Source of the DNA: CAZEWZ01 sp964516765
Lineage (GTDB): Bacteria; Bacteroidota; Bacteroidia; Flavobacteriales; UBA7430
Assembly (NCBI GenBank): GCA_964516765.1
Contig: CAZEWZ010000003.1
Span: 80,404 to 144,403 of the forward strand
DNA: 64,000 nucleotides
Direction of reading: 5' to 3'
A program made the translations under genes and the position numbers. The notes beneath the pieces were generated by a model. That model was given only the letters and a program-made list of their open reading frames with translations, was not told where the DNA came from and did no database searches. Position 1 is the stretch's first letter. Each line of letters opens with the position of its first letter. Shown in pieces: positions 51,196 to 59,537 of the stretch.

Positions 51196-52080
51196 ATGCA
51201 ATCAAATGATTTTAAGGTGAATATCTCTATCAATAATCAGCGAATTTATGACTATATTTTTGCACAATGTAAATCAGTTTTCCCTTCTAGGTCGTCTGTA
51301 AAAAAAGCTTTTAAAGCCCGTCGAATATATTTAAACGGACATTTGGCTTTGTCTGGAGATTGGGTGGCTGTTGGTGATCTCATACAGATTAAACCTTTAA
51401 TATTTAAGTCTGTCAAGGTCTTTCCTTTAAATCTAGAAGTATTATATGAAGACGAATTTATGGCGCTGGTCAAGAAACCTGCGGGTATTGCAGTCAGTGG
51501 AAATTTTTACAAAACAATTCAGAATGCTCTGATTCACAATCTGTCTATTTCTCCAGAATCAGATGCGCTTGAAATTCCCCGGCCTGTTCATCGATTAGAT
51601 AAAATGACCGCTGGTTTATTAATGGTCGCTAAAACCCGACGAGCACAAAAGTCCTTAGGACTTCAATTAGAAAACCAAAAAATAAGTAAAACATATATTG
51701 CCATTGTAAAAGGCTCTCTTTTGCCCTCTGGTGAAATTAACATTCCCGTAAGAGATTTAAATTCTCTAACATTATTTAAAACACTGCGTACAGTAAAATC
51801 TGCCTCTTATCAAACATTAAGTTTAGTTGAACTTCGTCCTATGACTGGAAGAACACACCAATTGAGAATACATATGTCCGAACTAGGTTATCCTATCATT
51901 GGAGATTTCTTATACGATTCCCATAAGGTTTTAAAGGGAAAGGGCTTGTTTTTATTTGCTTCTAAGATTATTTTTACTCATCCCATCTCAAAAAAGTCTC
52001 TTTCTTTCGAAATACCGATTCCAAATAAGTTTATTCAACTTATTAATCGTGAAAAAAAACGGTGGGTAAAGTTTTGTTAG
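51196..52080 (+). CDS. RluA-family pseudouridine synthase with S4 RNA-binding domain
   Basis: A 294-residue RluC/RluD-like enzyme. The N-terminal S4 domain (SRSSVKKAFKARRIYLNGHL) spans about residues 30-85. The catalytic HRLDKMTAG motif follows near residue 132, and MTGRTHQLRIHM near 215. The target is likely a 23S rRNA uridine, but the exact site is not predictable. The longest frame would begin at 51148, upstream of the promoter, so ATG 51196 is taken. It is divergent from dapD. A second RluA-type protein without S4 lies at 14.7 kb. Confidence 0.92.
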   Translation: MQSNDFKVNISINNQRIYDYIFAQCKSVFPSRSSVKKAFKARRIYLNGHLALSGDWVAVGDLIQIKPLIFKSVKVFPLNLEVLYEDEFMALVKKPAGIAVSGNFYKTIQNALIHNLSISPESDALEIPRPVHRLDKMTAGLLMVAKTRRAQKSLGLQLENQKISKTYIAIVKGSLLPSGEINIPVRDLNSLTLFKTLRTVKSASYQTLSLVELRPMTGRTHQLRIHMSELGYPIIGDFLYDSHKVLKGKGLFLFASKIIFTHPISKKSLSFEIPIPNKFIQLINREKKRWVKFC

Positions 52081-52121
52081 CTTTTAGTAATTATCCTTTT
52101 TTTTTATTTTATGTAAGAAGG

Positions 52122-52138
52122 TGAATCATTGTGATTCA
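52122..52138. repeat. Perfect inverted repeat TGAATCA-TTG-TGATTCA upstream of ruvX
   Basis: Two 7-base arms with a 3-base spacer form a 17-base dyad centred at 52130, ending 5 bases before the ruvX -7 element. This is the shape and position of an operator for a dimeric regulator. The region has no TTTG -33 element at normal spacing. Confidence 0.5.
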
Positions 52139-52143
52139 ATACT

Positions 52144-52151
52144 TATATTTG
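52144..52151 (+). promoter_or_regulatory. -7 element of the ruvX-def operon
   Basis: TATATTTG is an exact consensus match, 17 bases before the ATG at 52169. It lies inside the longest frame opened at GTG 52121, so it decides the start. Confidence 0.55.
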
Positions 52152-52168
52152 TAATAAATTACAAATTA

Positions 52169-52588
52169 ATGGGAAGGATTATTGCCTTAGATTACGGGAC
52201 TAAACGCGTTGGTATTGCCATTACCGATGAACTACAGATAATTGCTTCTGGCCTCTGTACAGTAAATGCTCACGATTGTATTGACTTTCTCACTAATTAT
52301 TTTATTAAGGAGTCTGTAGATTTATTGGTGATGGGTCTTCCTAAGGATTTGAAAAATAATTCTACTGATGCAACACCATATGTGAAAGGTTTTGCCCGGA
52401 AGCTAAGAAAAGTATTTCCTACCCTTGACATTCATTATGTTGACGAAAGGTTTACTTCGAAAATGGCTTTTCAAACTTTATTGGACGGCGGTGTAAAAAA
52501 AAAGAATAGAAAAGATAAAGCTTTGATTGATCAGGTCAGTGCTACAATAATTCTGCAGTCATATATGGAGCAAAATAAACTATTTTAA
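52169..52588 (+). CDS. ruvX: Holliday junction resolvase-like protein RuvX (YqgF)
   Basis: An RNase H-fold nuclease of 139 residues, implicated in 16S rRNA 5' processing and possibly Holliday-junction resolution. The opening MGRIIALDYGTKRVGIAITD holds the first catalytic Asp. LLVMGLPKDLKNNSTDAT and VDERFTSKMA (second acidic site, E) are family blocks, and the third Asp is in DQVSATIILQ. ATG 52169 gives the normal length; the GTG at 52121 would add 16 residues and lie upstream of the promoter. It leads a run with def, a lipoprotein, an S8 protease and DUF5606. Confidence 0.93.
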   Translation: MGRIIALDYGTKRVGIAITDELQIIASGLCTVNAHDCIDFLTNYFIKESVDLLVMGLPKDLKNNSTDATPYVKGFARKLRKVFPTLDIHYVDERFTSKMAFQTLLDGGVKKKNRKDKALIDQVSATIILQSYMEQNKLF

Positions 52589-52599
52589 AACGATCAATT

Positions 52600-53172
52600 A
52601 TGCTACTACCCATAGTTGCCTACGGTGATCCCATTCTGAAAGAGCATGGATGTTCAATAAACGCTGATTACCCGAATCTAGATGCGCTAATTAGTAATAT
52701 GTATGAAACCATGTATAATTCCAAAGGAGTGGGGTTAGCAGCTCATCAGGTAGGTCTTCCTATTCGCTTATTTATTATTGATTGTTCCCCCTTTAACGAA
52801 GAAGAACCAGCTCTTATCAACTTTAAAAAGACTTTTATCAACGCGGAGATACTAAAAGAAGAGGGGGAGGAGTGGTTGTTTAACGAGGGATGTCTTAGTA
52901 TTCCTGATATTCGGGAGGAAGTTTCTAGAAAACCAAAGATTAGTTTGCGGTTTTTTGATGAAAAGTTTGTTGAACATACAGAAGTTTATGAGGGGATTTC
53001 CGCTCGAGTAATTCAGCATGAATTAGACCATACCAATGGAATATTGTTCACAGACTATCTCTCTAGTTTGAGGAAAACTACCCTTAAAAGAAGATTGAGG
53101 GACATTATGACTGGAAATATCAGTCCTGGATATCGCATGCGCTTCCCAAAAATTAAAAAAGGAAAAAAATGA
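52600..53172 (+). CDS. def: Peptide deformylase
   Basis: Removes the formyl group from nascent N-terminal Met. It has 190 residues. The three family motifs are present: GVGLAAHQVGLP, EGCLSIP (metal Cys) and QHELDHTNG (HExxH-like metal site). It lies 11 bases after ruvX, and its stop overlaps the following lipoprotein start as ATGA. In Bacteroidota, def commonly sits next to ruvX, so the order here is ordinary. Confidence 0.97.
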   Translation: MLLPIVAYGDPILKEHGCSINADYPNLDALISNMYETMYNSKGVGLAAHQVGLPIRLFIIDCSPFNEEEPALINFKKTFINAEILKEEGEEWLFNEGCLSIPDIREEVSRKPKISLRFFDEKFVEHTEVYEGISARVIQHELDHTNGILFTDYLSSLRKTTLKRRLRDIMTGNISPGYRMRFPKIKKGKK

Positions 53173-53666
53173 AATATATTCGATACCTTCTCTATGTCTC
53201 TTTTATGTTTTCTGCTTGTGTCAATGACCAGAAAAAAGCCTTCGATCAGCTGCTTGAAGTTCAAAGTAGACTAATGCAGGTTGAGGATGCGATGTCAAAT
53301 AAAGTTCTAGCAAGGGAAGTTTTAGAGGCATACAGTTTTTTTCTAGATGCATTTCCAGATTCGGAGAATAACGCTGAAATTCTTTTTAATTCTGGCCAAG
53401 TATATAAAGGTCTAGGCAAAAATCTCAATGCTCTTGAGTGTTTTTATCTAGTTCATTCTAAGTTTCCTGAATCCTCCTGGGCAGCTTTAGCTTTTTTTCA
53501 ACAAGCCGATTGTTTTGAGGCGATCGACCAGAGATTAACTGCAAAAAATACTTACGAAGAGTTTATTGAGAGGTATCCAGACCATCCTTATGAGTCACAG
53601 GCAAAAGAAATGATACAAATGTTGTACCTAACGGATGAAGAACTGATTAAACAATTTGAAAAATAA
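53169..53666 (+). CDS. Lipoprotein with TPR/YfiO-like repeats
   Basis: A 165-residue lipoprotein; the lipobox FSAC puts the acylated Cys at residue 17. Two to three TPR-like helical pairs follow (EILFNSGQVYKGLGKNLNAL, FFQQADCFEAIDQRL), in the style of BamD or YbgF accessory proteins, but it is too short to be BamD. It overlaps def by four bases and the S8 protease start by one base (TAATG), so it is translationally coupled on both sides. An envelope-assembly role is inference. Confidence 0.85.
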   Translation: MKYIRYLLYVSFMFSACVNDQKKAFDQLLEVQSRLMQVEDAMSNKVLAREVLEAYSFFLDAFPDSENNAEILFNSGQVYKGLGKNLNALECFYLVHSKFPESSWAALAFFQQADCFEAIDQRLTAKNTYEEFIERYPDHPYESQAKEMIQMLYLTDEELIKQFEK

Positions 53667-55123
53667 TGCGCTTTTCATTTCTATCTATTTTTTTGATTAT
53701 CACTTCGTACATTTTTCCACAAGAGTCTTATTTAGCCCGTTTGAGTCCAAATTATTCCCTTACCGATATTGTACAACAAGGCTTCACTGTGACCAAAGCT
53801 TTTCCAAAAGAATTTCTTTCTAATGATTTTTTAAATTCATTCGTTCGAATACATTGCTCCACAACGATTTCTCTGGATAAACTTGTTGATTCTAGTTTGC
53901 TTATGTATTGGGAAGAAAAAAGAAAGCAAAGCTTTCATTATGTTCCCTCGGATATTCTTTATTCACAGCAGTGGCATTTAGAGCAAATATCTTCTTCATC
54001 CGCTTGGGATATTACCCAAGGTAGTTCCTCTTTTTTCGTTGGAATTATTGACTCAGGTGTTGATTACAATCACGAAGATTTACAAGAAAATTTGGCTTAT
54101 AATTATGCAGATCCTATCAATGGAATCGACGATGATCTAGATGGATATATCGATAATTTTTACGGCTGGGATTTTGGTTCAAATGATGCAGATCCAATGA
54201 TTGATGGTGCGGGGGGGTTGTCTCACGGATCAACTATTTGTGGTATAGCAGCTTGTTCTACAGATAACCTTCTAGGTACTTCTGCTCCAGCCTTCTCATG
54301 TCAATATCTCCCCGTCAAAGTAACAAATTCAAGTGGTGAGATTATGGATACTAATGAAGGAGTTTTATATGCAGCTATGAAGGGGGCTAAAGTGATTAAT
54401 TGTTCTTATGGTTCCAACCAGTTTAGTCAAGCAGAAGCCGACATTATTACCTATGTGACAGAAATTTTAGATGTTTTAGTTGTTGCTTCTGCGGGAAATG
54501 AAGATGCGAATATTCTAGTTTATCCTGCAGCTTTAGATCAAGTTCTTGCAGTTTGTGCTTTAGATCAGGATGATAAAAAGATTTCAATTTCAAATTTTGG
54601 TTCATATATTGACCTTGGTGCTCCTGGAGAATCAATATACGGACCCTCTTTTCAAGATTCATACGCATATCGAAGTGGAACCTCTGTTTCTTCTAGTTTA
54701 GTATCTGGTGCTGCAATTTTGGTCCGTTCACACTTTCCTGGTGAGTCATGGATTCAGATCAAGAATCGATTGATTTATTCTTCTGACTCATATCCTATAC
54801 AGAACGGTTATCAAGGTCTTCTTGGGTATGGTAGATTAAATCTTGCTCGCGCTATTGATGAAAATTACCATGATGCTCAAGTACTTAGTTTACATCCAAA
54901 TCCCAGTAATGGGAATTTTGAAGGAAAGTTAAATTTTTTAGAAAGTGGAAATTATCAGATATCTATTTTTGATGTCCTAGGAAAGTTGTATCATCGTGAA
55001 TATTTTTATGCTCAGACTGGGGTGTCAAAAATAAAATTTGATTTTGAAAATCTAAAACCTGGTTATTACACAATTAAATTATCAGGTAAAGTGTCTATTA
55101 ATAATGTCTTTATAATTTTATAA
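53666..55123 (+). CDS. Secreted S8 (subtilisin-type) serine protease with type IX sorting domain
   Basis: A 485-residue protease with an N-terminal signal peptide. The catalytic triad is visible: Asp in GIIDSGVDYNHED, His in GLSHGSTICGIAA, and Ser in SGTSVSSSLVSGAA. Asn in SAGNED is the oxyanion residue. The C-terminus is a classical type IX sorting domain: LHPNPSNGNFEG opens it, then YQISIFDVLGK and LKPGYYTIKL close it. It should be exported to the cell surface or medium. It is translationally coupled to the lipoprotein gene within a ruvX-def-DUF5606 run, an odd place for an exoprotease. Confidence 0.93.
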   Translation: MRFSFLSIFLIITSYIFPQESYLARLSPNYSLTDIVQQGFTVTKAFPKEFLSNDFLNSFVRIHCSTTISLDKLVDSSLLMYWEEKRKQSFHYVPSDILYSQQWHLEQISSSSAWDITQGSSSFFVGIIDSGVDYNHEDLQENLAYNYADPINGIDDDLDGYIDNFYGWDFGSNDADPMIDGAGGLSHGSTICGIAACSTDNLLGTSAPAFSCQYLPVKVTNSSGEIMDTNEGVLYAAMKGAKVINCSYGSNQFSQAEADIITYVTEILDVLVVASAGNEDANILVYPAALDQVLAVCALDQDDKKISISNFGSYIDLGAPGESIYGPSFQDSYAYRSGTSVSSSLVSGAAILVRSHFPGESWIQIKNRLIYSSDSYPIQNGYQGLLGYGRLNLARAIDENYHDAQVLSLHPNPSNGNFEGKLNFLESGNYQISIFDVLGKLYHREYFYAQTGVSKIKFDFENLKPGYYTIKLSGKVSINNVFIIL

Positions 55124-55133
55124 AATTCTCAAT

Positions 55134-55658
55134 ATGAATCTAGAAGGAATTATTGCAATAAGTGGAAAACCAGGACTTTTTAAAATTATAGGACAGACAA
55201 AAAATGGGGTAGTTGTGGAGAGTCTTCTCAATGCCAATCGTCTGGCGATGTCTTCGTCTTCTAAAATGAGTGCACTTCAAGATATTGCTATTTACACATA
55301 CACAGAAGAAATCCCTCTAGTAGAAGTTTTAGATATGATTCGTGTTAAGGAGTCTGGAAAAATTTCTATTGGCCACAAATCTTCTAAAGATGTATTAATT
55401 AGTTATTTTAACGAAGTTCTTAAAAATTTTGATGAAGATAGAGTGTATGTTTCAGATATTAAAAAGGTAATCTCTTGGTACAATACACTTCAGAAATCAG
55501 GATTTGCTGTTGCTTCTGATCCCTCCAAAACAGATGATGCTATAGAAGAAAATGATGTAAAAAAAGCTGTATCTAAAGTGAAAATAACACCAAAAAGTAC
55601 TTCTAATTCTAAAGCAAAATCTTCTGCAAAAAAAAAGTCTAAGAAAAAAGATAAATAG
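55134..55658 (+). CDS. DUF5606 domain-containing protein
   Basis: A 174-residue protein. The first 80 residues (MNLEGIIAISGKPGLFKIIG, then VVESLLNANR and IAIYTYTEEIPLVEV) match the DUF5606 pattern of Bacteroidota, generally encoded near def and mazG. The C-terminal 60 residues are Lys/Ser-rich and probably disordered, ending in KKKSKKKDK. It could bind nucleic acid through this basic tail, but that is inference. It starts ten bases after the S8 protease. Confidence 0.9.
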   Translation: MNLEGIIAISGKPGLFKIIGQTKNGVVVESLLNANRLAMSSSSKMSALQDIAIYTYTEEIPLVEVLDMIRVKESGKISIGHKSSKDVLISYFNEVLKNFDEDRVYVSDIKKVISWYNTLQKSGFAVASDPSKTDDAIEENDVKKAVSKVKITPKSTSNSKAKSSAKKKSKKKDK

Positions 55659-55725
55659 TCAGTTTATTTTGGTTTACCCTATTATACAAACTGATCTTTA
55701 AGGGTCTTTTTGTCATTTTTAATGT

Positions 55726-57423
55726 ATGTTTATGAGACACTTTTTACCCAATGATTTAACAGTTTCAGGCTGGGATCAAATCAAATCATATTTTGAGGAT
55801 TTACTAGATAGGAAAATAAATTCTTCAGATGATTTAAAAAAGTGGATGAAGGACCGAAGCGAATTAGAGTCCTTTTTAGAGGAGGATATGGCTTGGCGTT
55901 ATATAAAAATGAATATCGATACTTCAGATATTGATTTACAGAAGTCTTTTCAATTTTTTGTCAATCAAATCTCACCCTATTCTGCGACTTACGACCATAA
56001 GTTAAATAAGAAAATAAATGAATCTCCTTTTTTAAGTCAATTAGATTCTATTCATTATTTCACTTATTTGCGTTCAGTAAAAAATGAAATTCAACTTTAT
56101 AGAGATGAAAATATTCCTCTTTTTACTGTTTTAACAGAAAAAGCACAAAAGTTTGGCGAAATATCCGCTATGATGACTGTTAATATTCAAGACAAAGAAT
56201 TGACTTTGCAACAAGCTTCAGTTTTTTTAAAGGATCCAAACAGAAACTTACGTCAAGAGGTTTTTGAGAAGATTAACTTCAGAAGACAGCAGGATATTGG
56301 TGTTCTAGATGTTCTTCTTGATGAGTTACTTTTTACCCGACAAGAAGTTGCTGCCAATGCAGGGTTTAGTAATTTTAGAGATTATAAATTTCAATCGATG
56401 GGTCGGTTTGATTATTCCAAAAAAGATTGTTTAGATTTTCATTCTTCTATTGAAAATGAAATTGTACCGCTGATTAAGGAAATGCATAATCAAAGAATAT
56501 CTCAACTAGGACTTTCAACACTAAAACCATGGGATATGCAAGTAGATCCGCAGGGGCTTAGTCCCTTAAAGCCATTTGTTGACGGTGCTGATTTACTAGA
56601 AAAATGTATTAAGTGTTTTGATTCGATACGACCTTATTATGGGGAATGTCTTCGTCAAATGAAATCCATGGGTCATCTTGATTTAGACTCAAGAAAGGGA
56701 AAAGCTCCTGGAGGGTTTATGTATCCTCTTTTTGAATCCGGTGTCCCCTTTATTTTTATGAATTCTGTTGGACAATTGAGAGATGCTGTAACGATGATTC
56801 ACGAAGGAGGTCATGCTGTTCATTCCTTCTATACGAAAGATATGGATTTAGCTGCATTTAAAAGTACACCGTCCGAGGTTGCTGAGCTTGCATCAATGAG
56901 TATGGAACTAATCTCTATGGAGCATTGGAATGTATTTTTTGACAATGAGGAAGACTTGAAACGCGCAAGAATAGAGCAGCTTCATGGAGTTTTGTCCACA
57001 CTTCCTTGGGTTGCAATGGTGGACGAGTTCCAACACTGGTTATACGAAAATAAAGACCATAGTCATTTGGAAAGACATAACCAGTGGATAAAGATTACAG
57101 AAAGATATGGGACTAATTGTATCGATTGGACGGGCTATGAAGAACAGCAAAAAACTTCCTGGCAAAGACAACTCCATATTTATGAAGTACCTTTTTACTA
57201 TATCGAATATGGGATGGCTCAGCTTGGTGCGATTGCAGTATGGAGAAACTATAAGCTATCTCCCGAGAGGGCCCTTGATGCTTTTGATAGCGCTCTTCAA
57301 CTTGGATATACTAAAACGATTGGTGAAATTTATGTGCAAGCAGGTATTCAATTTGATTTCTCGCCCTCATATGTTAAAGAGCTTGCAACTTTTGTCAAAC
57401 AGCAGTTACTTATTCTAGAGTAA
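55726..57423 (+). CDS. M3-family metallopeptidase (oligoendopeptidase F-like)
   Basis: A cytoplasmic zinc oligopeptidase of 565 residues, with no signal peptide. The catalytic motif IHEGGHAVHSF (HExxH) is near residue 362, with the third ligand Glu in the following SEVAELASMSMELIS block. The rest is the mostly helical M3 clamshell. Two starts are possible, ATG 55726 and ATG 55732, with no deciding signal; TATGTTTA at 55722-55729 overlaps the start and is only a one-mismatch -7 element. mazG follows 33 bases later on the same strand. Confidence 0.92.
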   Translation: MFMRHFLPNDLTVSGWDQIKSYFEDLLDRKINSSDDLKKWMKDRSELESFLEEDMAWRYIKMNIDTSDIDLQKSFQFFVNQISPYSATYDHKLNKKINESPFLSQLDSIHYFTYLRSVKNEIQLYRDENIPLFTVLTEKAQKFGEISAMMTVNIQDKELTLQQASVFLKDPNRNLRQEVFEKINFRRQQDIGVLDVLLDELLFTRQEVAANAGFSNFRDYKFQSMGRFDYSKKDCLDFHSSIENEIVPLIKEMHNQRISQLGLSTLKPWDMQVDPQGLSPLKPFVDGADLLEKCIKCFDSIRPYYGECLRQMKSMGHLDLDSRKGKAPGGFMYPLFESGVPFIFMNSVGQLRDAVTMIHEGGHAVHSFYTKDMDLAAFKSTPSEVAELASMSMELISMEHWNVFFDNEEDLKRARIEQLHGVLSTLPWVAMVDEFQHWLYENKDHSHLERHNQWIKITERYGTNCIDWTGYEEQQKTSWQRQLHIYEVPFYYIEYGMAQLGAIAVWRNYKLSPERALDAFDSALQLGYTKTIGEIYVQAGIQFDFSPSYVKELATFVKQQLLILE

Positions 57424-57456
57424 TTTTTATACACATACACATAAAATGATATTTGC

Positions 57457-58236
57457 ATGAATTCAAGAGAAGATAAACTAATTGCCTTTGGTAGATTGTT
57501 GGATGTTATGGACGAATTAAGGGAGAAATGTCCTTGGGATCAAAAGCAAACCTTCGACAGTCTAAGACATCTTACCATTGAGGAAACCTATGAGTTGTGT
57601 GATGCCATATTAGATAATGATATGGGAGAAGTAAAAAAAGAGTTAGGGGACCTTTTACTTCATATTATATTTTATTCCAAAATTGCTTCTGAAGAAAAAT
57701 TTTTTGACGTTGCTGATGTTTTGAATGGGATTTGCGATAAATTAATTTTTAGACATCCGCATATTTACAGCGATACTAAAGTTACAAGCGAAGATGAGGT
57801 GAAGAAGAATTGGGAAATGCTAAAATTAAAAGAAAAAGGAATACAGTCTTCCGTCCTTGAGGGAGTTCCCTCTTCTTTACCTTCTTTGGTGAAAGCTATC
57901 CGTATACAAGATAAAGTTCATGGCGTTGGCTTTGAATGGTCGAAACAAGATGAAGTCTGGGCTAAAGTTAAAGAGGAATTACATGAATTTGAATATGAGT
58001 TGGATCAAAATAATATTTTGAATATGGAAGCTGAATTTGGTGATTTACTTTTTTCCTTGGTCAATTTCGCGCGCCACATTAAAATCAACCCTGAAGACGC
58101 ATTAGAAAGGACAAATAAAAAGTTTAGATCTAGGTTTCAGCTAATGGAAAAATTTATTCATTCAGACAAAAAGAATTTGCCAGATATGACTCTTGATCAG
58201 ATGAATGTTTATTGGAAACAGGCTAAGAATAATTGA
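57457..58236 (+). CDS. mazG: Nucleoside triphosphate pyrophosphohydrolase MazG
   Basis: Hydrolyses (d)NTPs to NMP and PPi, thereby cleaning nucleotide pools. It has 259 residues, the two-domain form. The first MazG unit has CPWDQKQTFDSLRHLTIEETYEL and ELGDLLLHIIFY (EExxE...ExxD metal site). The second has VKEELHEFEYEL and EFGDLLFSLVNFARH. The ATG is at 57457; a near -7 element (GATATTTG) ends one base before it, so promoter status is unsure. It is convergent with the ABC permease gene, with one base between stops. Confidence 0.95.
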   Translation: MNSREDKLIAFGRLLDVMDELREKCPWDQKQTFDSLRHLTIEETYELCDAILDNDMGEVKKELGDLLLHIIFYSKIASEEKFFDVADVLNGICDKLIFRHPHIYSDTKVTSEDEVKKNWEMLKLKEKGIQSSVLEGVPSSLPSLVKAIRIQDKVHGVGFEWSKQDEVWAKVKEELHEFEYELDQNNILNMEAEFGDLLFSLVNFARHIKINPEDALERTNKKFRSRFQLMEKFIHSDKKNLPDMTLDQMNVYWKQAKNN

Positions 58237-58237
58237 T

Positions 58238-59470
58238 TTATTCGTAACGAAGTGCTTCTATAGGATCTAGCTTGGAGGCTTTTATCGCAGGATAAATTCC
58301 AGAGATCAGTCCGACAAACACACAAAGAATAATACCCGCAATGATCCATGCCCACGGGATAACAAAGGCAGAGCCCATTAAGTATGATGTCGTGTTACCA
58401 AGAAGAATCCCCATAATGATTCCCAATACCCCTCCAAATTGACAGATTAGTACTGCTTCAATAAGGAATTGTTCGCGAATGATTTTTGGAGTTGCACCAA
58501 CAGCTTTCCTAGTTCCAATTTCTTTTGTTCTTTCCGTTACACTTACTAACATTATATTCATTAAGGCAATTGCTGCTCCCAAAAGAGTGATAAAACCAAT
58601 GAGTGTAGCAGCACTGGTCACATAGTTTAAGTTTTCCATCAATGATTTAGCGAGACTGTCACTCTTTGTTATAGTAAAATTTTGTTCTTCTTTAGGTCTT
58701 ATTCTTCGAATGCTTCTAAATATTCCTGTAGCGGAATCGATACAAGCATCAATTTGATTATTGTTTTTTGCCATAACACCAATAGTGATTGATTTACTAG
58801 ACGACATATTGTTTCTAAGGTATGTAATAGGCGCAATACAAGTTCTGTCACCCCCGCCGCCCATACTTGAACCTTTTTCGGCGATTACGCCAATTATTTT
58901 CATTCGATTGTTATTGACCGAAATAATTTTCCCAACTGCTGTAGGTGAACTATTAAATAGTTGTTTAAATATATCTTGTCCTATTAGAACTACATTACTG
59001 TTTAAATTTAGGTCTTGTTGATTGATATTTCTTCCCCATTCAATTTCATAGCCTGAGACATAAACATAATTCTCATCACCACCAAAAATACTAACATTTG
59101 GGTTTGTTTTTCGCGAAGCATATTTTACGGTTGCAGTTTGGGTAGATCTATAAGAAATTGATGTGCTTCCGATTTGTGAAAAACGAGATTTAAAATCATA
59201 AGCTTCATTGTATGAAATCTTAGGAATTTCTTGAAAACGGTTTTTTCTACTACGAACCCCTCGACTCTGATCTTGAATGGTAAAGGTGTTGGCTCCCATC
59301 ATAGAGAAATTATCATTTAGTGAGTGATCAATTGAATCTATAGCTGTAAGAATACCAACTAATGATGCAATTCCAATGGCAATGATCGAAGCTGTAATAG
59401 AGGTTCTCAACAAATGACCCCTAATAGAAGTTAGGGCCATTTTTATATTCTCTTTGAATTTTATATTCAT
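58238..59470 (-). CDS. ABC transporter permease (MacB/FtsX-type)
   Basis: A 410-residue inner-membrane protein with the MacB layout: TM1 at about residues 20-42, a large periplasmic domain (about 45-280), then three TM helices in the FtsX-type domain (TLLGAAIALMNIMLVSVTERTKEIGTRKAVGA is the hallmark). It ends with DPIEALRYE, typical of these proteins. Such permeases work with an ATPase and a periplasmic adaptor in export of macrolides, peptides or lipoproteins. Neither partner is adjacent here, so the genes must lie elsewhere. The upstream gap to the helicase gene is 67 bases. Confidence 0.93.
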   Translation of the reverse strand: MNIKFKENIKMALTSIRGHLLRTSITASIIAIGIASLVGILTAIDSIDHSLNDNFSMMGANTFTIQDQSRGVRSRKNRFQEIPKISYNEAYDFKSRFSQIGSTSISYRSTQTATVKYASRKTNPNVSIFGGDENYVYVSGYEIEWGRNINQQDLNLNSNVVLIGQDIFKQLFNSSPTAVGKIISVNNNRMKIIGVIAEKGSSMGGGGDRTCIAPITYLRNNMSSSKSITIGVMAKNNNQIDACIDSATGIFRSIRRIRPKEEQNFTITKSDSLAKSLMENLNYVTSAATLIGFITLLGAAIALMNIMLVSVTERTKEIGTRKAVGATPKIIREQFLIEAVLICQFGGVLGIIMGILLGNTTSYLMGSAFVIPWAWIIAGIILCVFVGLISGIYPAIKASKLDPIEALRYE

Positions 59471-59537
59471 TATTTACTAATGCTATTTTTTCAGATTTTT
59501 CTAAGTATTAACAAGAAAGAATATTAGCTCATTTAAT

